From NCBI GenBank assembly GCA_003996215.1, contig QJPP01001533.1, forward strand, positions 124,001 through 188,000: a stretch of DNA of 64,000 nt, given 5' to 3'. This document shows positions 57,640-64,000 of this stretch, piece after piece; the first letter of the stretch is position 1; each line of letters starts with the position of its first letter. Below the pieces are notes generated by a model. The model ran no database searches, was not told the origin of the DNA, and saw nothing but the letters and a program-made list of their open reading frames with translations. Both the position numbers and the translations under genes were made by a program. This DNA is from Jaltomata sinuosa. Its lineage: Eukaryota; Streptophyta; Magnoliopsida; Solanales; Solanaceae.

Positions 57640-58505
57640 GAGATACAAAATCCTCTTCTATGTCTAAAAACACGATGAAAGTTGCAACATAATGTGATGA
57701 AATAGATGTAATCAAAGAGACTGGTCCGTTAAAAGTTGATGGAGAGGTAAACAAAGGGAATGCAGAAGAAGCTAAGTATGCTAAGAAAAGTGAATCTACT
57801 CTTAATGACCTCTCAAAAATAGCAAAAATTGAGATTGAAGGTACTGGAATATCAGAAAGGAAACTTACACTTGCAGAGAAAATGAACATAACAAAATGCA
57901 AATTGCTACTGGTACAACTTATAAGAAGAACAAACAAATGTCCACACACCTAAGAAGATTTAGCATAAAATCTCTGATTTTGGTGTAAAAGCAAGTGGAA
58001 GTAAAGGAAATGAGAAGATAATTAAGTTCAGACTGATTAATGAACCAGACAATTTAGATACAAATGTTGAAAAAAGCGATAAAGATGAAACCTTCAAGAA
58101 AAGGGTGTTATATAAAGACTCCAGTTGTAAAATATTGCCAAAAGAAATATATCCTTTGAAAAGTAGGTCCTTCTGTCAAATAACTCAGCCCCAAAAAGAT
58201 GACGAAAAGGGCTAAAAAGAAGAAAAAATTGATAAAGCCCTTGAAGGAAGAGTAATGATCTGGCTATAATAGAAGAACTTGTACTCAAAGAGCTCAAAAA
58301 GATATTATACCATTAGGATTGGACTAAACTATTGTTTGATATAAAATCCAATGGTTTATGAAGAAGAAGTTCAACAATTCTACAAAAGGTTGAAGCTAGT
58401 TGACAAGGATACAATGATATCTATTGTAAAAGGTAAAGAGATTAGATTTACACTAAAAAACTATTATGACACCAATTACGATAAGTCATGCGGGCACCTA
58501 CTCAT
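57640..58505 (+). pseudogene. Decayed ORF resembling the putative plant transposon protein family
   Basis: A Lys/Glu-rich region with stops, then DLAIIEELVLKELKKILYH, DWTKLLFDIKS and VYEEEVQQFYKRLKLVDKDT, ISIVKGKEIRF. The order 'short helix, W-T-x-L-F, V-Y-E-E-E-V-x-x-F-Y, G-K-x-I-x-F' is that of a plant family found in many Solanaceae repeats and often named putative plant transposon protein. Its function is unknown. Frame changes near 58340 and a stop in LYH*DW break it, and at about 58505 it ends against antisense gypsy RT. The family name is from memory and moderately sure. Confidence 0.5.
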
Positions 58506-58849
58506 TTCTAACTCGATAGCAGAACCTCTTATTCTTGATTGTAACCTTGTTCAACTAAGGATAGTCAATACACATTCTGAGAGAACCATATTTCTTACGC
58601 ACAAAGAGAACTATCGCACCCCATGGAGAGATGCTGGTCCAGATAAAACCCTTTTCTTAAAGGTCTTTCAACTGCTCTTTCAATTTATTAAGCTCTGCTG
58701 GATATTCTGTAAGGAGGACTATATATAAGTTGCGTATCAGAGAGAAGGTCTATCCCAAAGTCAATCTCTCGCTTAGGAGGGACTCCAGGCAGATCCTTAG
58801 GAAAGACTTTAGGAAACTCATTTACTTTCGAAACTGACTGGAGAGATGA
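58506..58849 (-). pseudogene. Gypsy reverse transcriptase N-terminal fragment
   Basis: In minus sense: VNEFPKVFPKDLPGVPPKRE, IDFGIDLLSDT, then after two stops KLKEQLKDL, EKGFIWTSISPWGAIVLFVR, GSLRMCIDYP and LNKVTIKNKRF. This is the linker and first RT motifs of chromovirus-type elements (PPEREIDFGIDL, SPWGAPVLFVKKKDG, CIDYRQLNKVT). The YXDD part is absent. It is cut at 58850 by the LTR and at about 58505 by the plus-strand fragment. RT copies RNA to cDNA; this is a 110-codon remnant. Confidence 0.88.
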
Positions 58850-59969
58850 TATCACACCCCGAGGTTACCCCCTAGACGTAACACGAGACTCGAGACCACA
58901 AGGATCCCAAGCTAACCCTTGGTCATAGCATTCTCAAGCAATGTAAAGGAAAGCATAGCGGAAGAATCATAAGGGAATCCAAAATAGGAAGACATATCAT
59001 AGATAGAGTACTAAATATGGGATACAACAAGAATATCATCTGATATCATCTATGTCTGAAAGCCTCTACAACTAGCATATTGAGTTGATGGGACAATACC
59101 CCAACTAACTCGACAATCTCAAAAGAATGGGAAAATAAAGCTAAAGTAAAGTCTAGTCCTCGAACTATGAGGACTCACCTAAGCTGACTGAAAGTGGCCA
59201 GGATCTCTAGCCACATATTTGTGAAGGGACACCTGAATCTGCATCATTAAAGGATGCAACGCAATATGCATTAGTACTATGGAATGTACTAAGTATGTGC
59301 GCAATGCATAAGTATGATAAAACATGCTTTAAAACGTACTTAAACATGATCCATGCATAATAAAGTATCAAGAGAAGAAATCATAATGAAAAGCTAAGTC
59401 ATGAGGCCAAAGCCAACTTCAAAAGTCATAATTCATAAAAGAGTCCATAAGGCTTAGAAAACATGAAAAAGAACACACATACGGGTGTTTCTTATAACCA
59501 ACATGAGACCATGTGAGCTACATGGAATCTAACTGTATAACCTTAGTTACCAAAGCTGACTTTGAACCTTGCCAAGGAATAAGTCACCATACCCAACTAT
59601 ATAACCCTAGTTGGCAAAGCTGTCCTATGCGCCGCTAAGGCAAAGACACCATACATAAAGACATGGATCCACTATCATAAGCCTTTTAGGCACATATCAT
59701 ATCAAATCATAACCTACACTGGCAACGTAGTTTCTGGGACTAAGGGTACTCTCACCCCATCTAAATCGGTGCTAAATACTACTCCCAAAACATGCACATA
59801 TAGCTCATAATTTCATAAGGTCATACTCTTATGCCAAATCTTATTCGTAAAGCATGAAAACACATCGGGTATCATGCAACTTTCATATCATAGTTCATAA
59901 AGCCTAGCATAGCCATAATCAAAATATGCTTTTCTTTCTAACTTCATACTTGAAGAATTAGGCATGCAC

Positions 59970-60093
59970 TTTCATAAATACATAAAGGCCATGATATCTA
60001 ATCATGCCAAGTTTCTCTTGAAAACATGAAATTTCATAAATACATAAAGGTCATGATATCTAATCCAGCCAAGTTTCTTTTAAAAACATGCAA
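59970..60093 (+). repeat. 62-bp tandem duplication in LTR
   Basis: The unit starts TTTCATAAATACATAAAGG and includes ATGATATCTAATC and GCCAAGTTTCT. Two copies with a few mismatches. Confidence 0.85.
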
Positions 60094-60589
60094 TTTCATA
60101 GTTTCATGCTAGAAATCAACTTTCATGCTTGGGATTTTAAAACCAACAAGAGAATCCTAATTTAATCATGAATAATCAATAGGAAACCATCAATTTGAAC
60201 ATAGAAACTGATTTCATAAACTTTCCTCAATTTTAGATCAAAACCCTAATTCCATAAGTTCATAATTCAACATAAGGATTCGAGATTTTGGGAACAAGGG
60301 TGAAAGGAACCCATTGTTAAAGACCCACATACCTTGGGTTAGGATAACCCACTTCAATGGAAAAGGCTTAGGAGACTTGACTTGGTGCTTGGAGACTTGA
60401 GCTTGAGAGAAACTTTCTCTTTTGAGTGAAGAATGAGAAGCTTAAGAGGGACTTAGAATAATATGGGTGAAAACCCTTCTAAAAGTAGTCAAAACGACTT
60501 CACTTAGTAGACAATAGGATGGGAAATAAGCAAAATTCCCCTGGGAATTAAATAGAGAAAAGCTGGAAAATTAGTCAACTTCAGTGACC

Positions 60590-61100
60590 ACGACTTAGTC
60601 TACGAGTCGTGGTTTAGATGACGGATCGTGTTTTCAATTCGTAGAACCAGGCTAGGAATAATCATGATGCAGATTCATTTCTATGGGTCAACAAGATGGA
60701 CACATAGAATGAATCACGAGTCATCGATAGGAGTCATAGACTGGGGAATTCCGTTGACTCAAGGTCAAACCACGACTCAAGACTACGTCCCATCGTTCAA
60801 ATGATGAGTCGTAGGCTTGACTCGTAATTCCTGGAGGGGGACTTGGGAAAATTAGTCCTCTGAAGACATTCCATGAGTCAACAGGATGGACCCATCATTC
60901 AAACAATGAGTCATCATTCAACTCGTGGTTCTTGGGAACACAGACCAGTCTGCAGGTCAAGTTCCACGTGTGGAACTACAACTCGTAGAATGAACTACAG
61001 TCCATAGAACCCACTCATGGTTCTCAAACCAGAGGCTGACCTGTAGGAAACAAACCACATATCCATTCCACGATTCGTGGTTAACACTACGGCCCGTGGT
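60590..61100 (-). repeat. ACGAGTCGTGG palindromic array in LTR
   Basis: Repeated inverted words such as CCACGACT/AGTCGTGG, ACGAGTCGTGG, ATGAGTCGT and CACGATTCGTGG over about 500 bp, upstream of the TATA-like box in element sense. Confidence 0.7.
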
Positions 61101-61177
61101 TTGGACCCGTAATCCCTGAAATCATGATTTTTTTAAGTATTAACTTAGATAGCTGGATACGTTTTTGGGGTGTTAGA

Positions 61178-62572
61178 ATATCTCCCCCTTGGGATCATTC
61201 ATCCTTGAATGAAGACTAAACAAGGAAAACTGAGGAAAAAACAGCCCAACCAAACATCGAAACATAGAAATCAAGGGAACATCATAAAAACTGAACTTCT
61301 CAACTTGAAAACATGATAAACTAACTTCATAAAACATGGATACATACTAGGATCATGAGAGAAACTACTGGATTAGAATCAGAGGGACATAATAAAGATG
61401 GAACTACTTCCTCAAGGTAAAACTGTATCAAAAATAAAAAGGATGAGGGTACTTGGCTTTCATAGATGATTCTGCTCCCCCAGCACCTCCTTCAACTGAG
61501 TTGTAAAAACTAAAGTACTATCGTGGTGTTTGACTTCTGATAAAAACTGAGTTGGGTTCATAAGGCACGTATACATGCTGAGAATTTAAAAATGACTAAT
61601 TGGACAGGAACTGGTCATTCGACATGATAATTAGCCTGGGATGAGAGTAGGGACTCAACTAAAACTCATAAAGAAAAAACATACTCTAGAACTCACAGTT
61701 AACCAAAAGGGACACCAAAACTGAGAGAAGTAGATACACAGGGAAACTATTCTCTCCAGAATACCACTCCTACCATTTGCAGCTAACAACCTCAACAACG
61801 CACATAAAGGTACTAAGGTCTGAGTCTAATTAGCCGATTCTCCATGTTCAAACCTATCTCAACCAGATCTATTGCATCTAGAATGTCTTCTAAGGATAGC
61901 ATCCCCTCTTATCACAACAACCAACTAAACTAGGGCTCCCAACCAAAGGGTCACTAGTCGAGCAAAAAAATTATCCATATGTATCCCATCATGATATTCA
62001 TGCTTATAACTATGGTCACCTTATGGTTTCGTAGCTTACCCTATTTAAGACTTCTCTCCTCTTTCCCATCATAACTAGGGATCACAAATTCAAGAACTTA
62101 TACAGAGGGACATACTAAACTTCCTCATCTAACTATTTTGCATGAATAATCCTTACCTCATAGTTCACCCACACCTAGAAGTCAAGGTGGAACAAGTACA
62201 CTAACAAGGAAAAGAAATCTTCTACCTTCCCGCTAGGCTACTACAAGGCCTTCTCCCCTAAAACTTATAACAACATAATCCAAAATCATCGAAAGAAAAG
62301 AGCGAGAGCATGAGCATCACAAATGAAAGACTACTGATTGATCTTGACTTACACTTAGCGTGATCAAGCCACTCAAGGTGGGGCTTGGGGAATTAAGTGC
62401 AATAGGCATGAGCACTTCACATACTGGGCACGTAAGATATGAATTAGTGGGGATCACCACCCCTCGTCATCAAAGGCAAAGATAAAAGGGCTTTAGAATA
62501 AGGAAGTCATAAGCGTAAACCATTTCAAGAATCAGGTCTGAGCATATACATGGCTTAACATGATTTGATTAG
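61178..62572 (-). mobile_element. Gypsy-type interior next to LTR, non-coding
   Basis: It begins with the polypurine tract CCCAAGGGGGAGATAT (minus sense). No RT, RNase H, integrase or gag motif was seen and no ORF reaches 60 codons. It runs into the Athila/Tat LTR edge at 62573, which truncates it or is inserted in it. Confidence 0.5.
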
Positions 62573-63870
62573 TGATAACGCCCAAACTACACCTCAAATT
62601 ACGAAGCGTAAGCGGTCGCTGTCAAATATAGAACCCAACAAAGGTTGGGATTGATCCCACAGGGAATAAGGTGCAAATTAGGTCGTTTGTGATTTATTTG
62701 ACTAGTAGTCGATAGTTTCCAGTAAATTGGGGGGGTTTGTGTGAACAATATTTGATCAAGCAAACAATAATGTGTAATTAATAATCAATATAAGAGTGAA
62801 CTAGGGAAGTGTTCACCATGGCGTCGTTACAATTTTGACTCAAGGCTTAACCGGGTTCTTTCTATATGCATGTCACGATGTGATTGAATTCATGGTATCG
62901 TCTAAACGTTTCTCAACCAAATAGACGAATTTCCCTTTCAATTCTCTCGAACTTGAAAAGGTGAGCTTTTATATTTCAATCCTAAACATCAAGTAGATTA
63001 ATCTAGTTACAGCATTAATCATAAGACGAGAGTTGGTAGTCTCGAATCCTCGTTATTAACCAAATTTCCCGGTTTTAATTTCTTTACTCAAGCAAATTAA
63101 ACCTAGGCATGTTCTAATATTTGCAACCACTAAAAAATGTGAAGAATGAATGATTAACAACGTGACAATCATAAATATTGAACCCGACGCTACCCGGAAT
63201 CTATATCGCTACTTTAGCCATGGCTCCCACAACCCTAGTTGCGGGAAGTTAGTTAATCATGCTTTGATGGAAAGAAAAGAAATTCATATTCATAATAAAG
63301 AGAAAAGAGATTCTTACAATATAATGAAAATAAGCTTCAATTATCCAAGAACAAGAAAACCAAGATCCCAAGAACAATCAAGAACAAGATGATCAAGAAG
63401 AAAAACGTGATTGTGTAGTGTTTTCCTCTCAAATTCTCGCTCAAAACTCTCCTAAAACTATTGGGTAATGTATGAATAAAATAAACCTAACATAGGGTAT
63501 TTATAGGAGTCCAGGAAATAAAGTCCAAAAAATGTTCGGAATCCGCGTTGCGTACTGCCTCACTTTGACGTCCAGGCTGACGGACTGTCACAAGCTTGAT
63601 GGACCGTCACGGTGGCCGTCACCACTAGGCAGTGGTGCTGCCTCAAGTTGACGGCCAGGCTGACGGACCGTCACCTTGGTGACTGGCTGTCACTCTGGCC
63701 GTCACTCTTATCCAGAACGTCGTTTTGCTCGTATTTCCTTCCGTTTCTATGTTTGTCTCTCTTTCCTGAAAACATAACATAAAACATCAAAAACGACGAT
63801 GGTTGCTTGAAAACTTACGATTGTTCTTAGTTTAGAGGCGTCAAATGTGCCATAGAATGGCGGCACATCA
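62573..63870 (-). repeat. 3' LTR of a second Athila/Tat element
   Basis: The left edge TGATAACGCC and right edge GGCGGCACATCA resemble those of the LTR at 2538-3628. There is no PBS on the left and a polypurine tract on the right, so it is the 3' LTR of a minus-strand element that continues past the window. Landmarks: GATTGATCCCACAGGGAAT near 62650, a TATA box (TATAAATA, 63498-63505), and a TGACGG/CCGTCA array at 63560-63715. Confidence 0.85.
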
Positions 63871-64000
63871 ACACCCTCAACTTAAACGTTCGCTTGTCCT
63901 CAAGCAACATGACATAAAAGAAAACAATAAGACGACTCAACTAAGAAAACAAACTCGTGTCTCTAGAAACTCATGGTCATTCAATTTTAAATCAAGCTCC
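63871..64000 (-). mobile_element. Polypurine tract and 3' interior of the second Athila/Tat element
   Basis: In minus sense: GAGGACAAGCGAACGTTTAA, then GTTGAGGGTGT directly before the LTR (63871-63888). GAGGACAAGCGAACGTTTAAG is a recurrent pre-LTR sequence of this lineage. Confidence 0.75.

Larger units (their letters stand above)
58850..61177 (-). repeat. Gypsy 3' LTR (2.3 kb, minus)
   Basis: In minus sense it starts at TCTAACACCCC (edge 61177, TG mutated to TC) and ends CCTCGGGGTGTGATA (edge 58850). The polypurine tract CCCAAGGGGGAGATAT abuts at 61178, as in the LTR at 38644-40535, so the element's interior is to the right. It contains a 62-bp tandem duplication (59970-60093) and an ACGAGTCGTGG-type palindromic array (60590-61100), upstream of a TATTTAA-like box near 60545. 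Confidence 0.78.

Noticed and set aside
57581..57949. A 122-codon minus-strand ORF
   Set aside because: It is Ser/Phe/Leu-rich, antisense to the decayed Lys/Glu-rich plus-strand fragment, and has no recognisable motif.

Overview
The window looks like repeat-rich nuclear DNA of an asterid plant, most likely Solanaceae (nightshade family). The evidence is long LTRs beginning TGTAATGACCC and ending GTGACA next to an initiator-Met-tRNA-type primer site, a TS/SolS-type tRNA-derived SINE head and a separate (CAA)n SINE tail, Athila/Tat-lineage gag-protease, and Solanaceae-style MITEs. There is no intact host gene. Nearly everything is LTR retrotransposon, mostly on the minus strand and heavily decayed. 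Calls rest on reading the sequence; no database search was possible.

Layout. 1-3628: minus-strand Athila/Tat element (protease, gag, tRNA-Asp-type PBS, 5' LTR). 3629-7501: minus-strand Ty3/gypsy 5' end (gag start, PBS, 3.4 kb LTR). 7502-9159 and 24548-26227: an older Ogre-like leader and LTR-like AT-rich sequence. 9160-24547: a PIF/Harbinger-like TIR element (TSD TAA) split by a complete 14.3 kb gypsy-type element (9623-23894, TSD ATAAT), whose 3' LTR is itself split by a solo LTR (18149-21255, TSD GTTTT). 26228-28850: LTR with a Stowaway-like MITE. 28851-30715: SINE head, (TA)n, a 106-bp tandem duplication and a MITE.

30800-37711 holds the only host gene recognised: a plastid-lipid-associated protein (PAP/fibrillin, PAP4/5-like). 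Exon 1 and three later exons are readable with good splice sites. The exon expected between exon 1 and the one at 33517 is missing, a truncated LTR and two TIR elements lie in its place, and no last exon was found. One intron carries a Mutator-like element (34295-35648, perfect 9-bp TSD) that contains a piece of plastid rps3.

38644-50680 is a patchwork: gypsy 3' LTR plus pol C-terminus, a partial LTR split by a 5'-truncated L1-type LINE with 17-bp TSD, and a minus-strand gypsy 3' LTR with integrase and RNase H. 50695-52200 is a SINE tail and a SIRE-like copia 3' end. 52505-53830 is a hairpin-forming tandem repeat split by a second Mutator-like element (9-bp TSD). 53830-57640 is purine-rich, AT-rich sequence without genes. 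57640-58505 is a decayed plant-transposon-protein-like ORF joined to antisense gypsy RT (58506-58849). 58850-62572 is another gypsy LTR and non-coding interior. 62573-64000 is an Athila/Tat 3' LTR with its polypurine tract.

The most notable points are the plastid fragment inside a Mutator-like element within a decayed plastid-protein gene, the four-level nest at 7839-26227, and palindromic arrays just upstream of the TATA box in several different LTR families.
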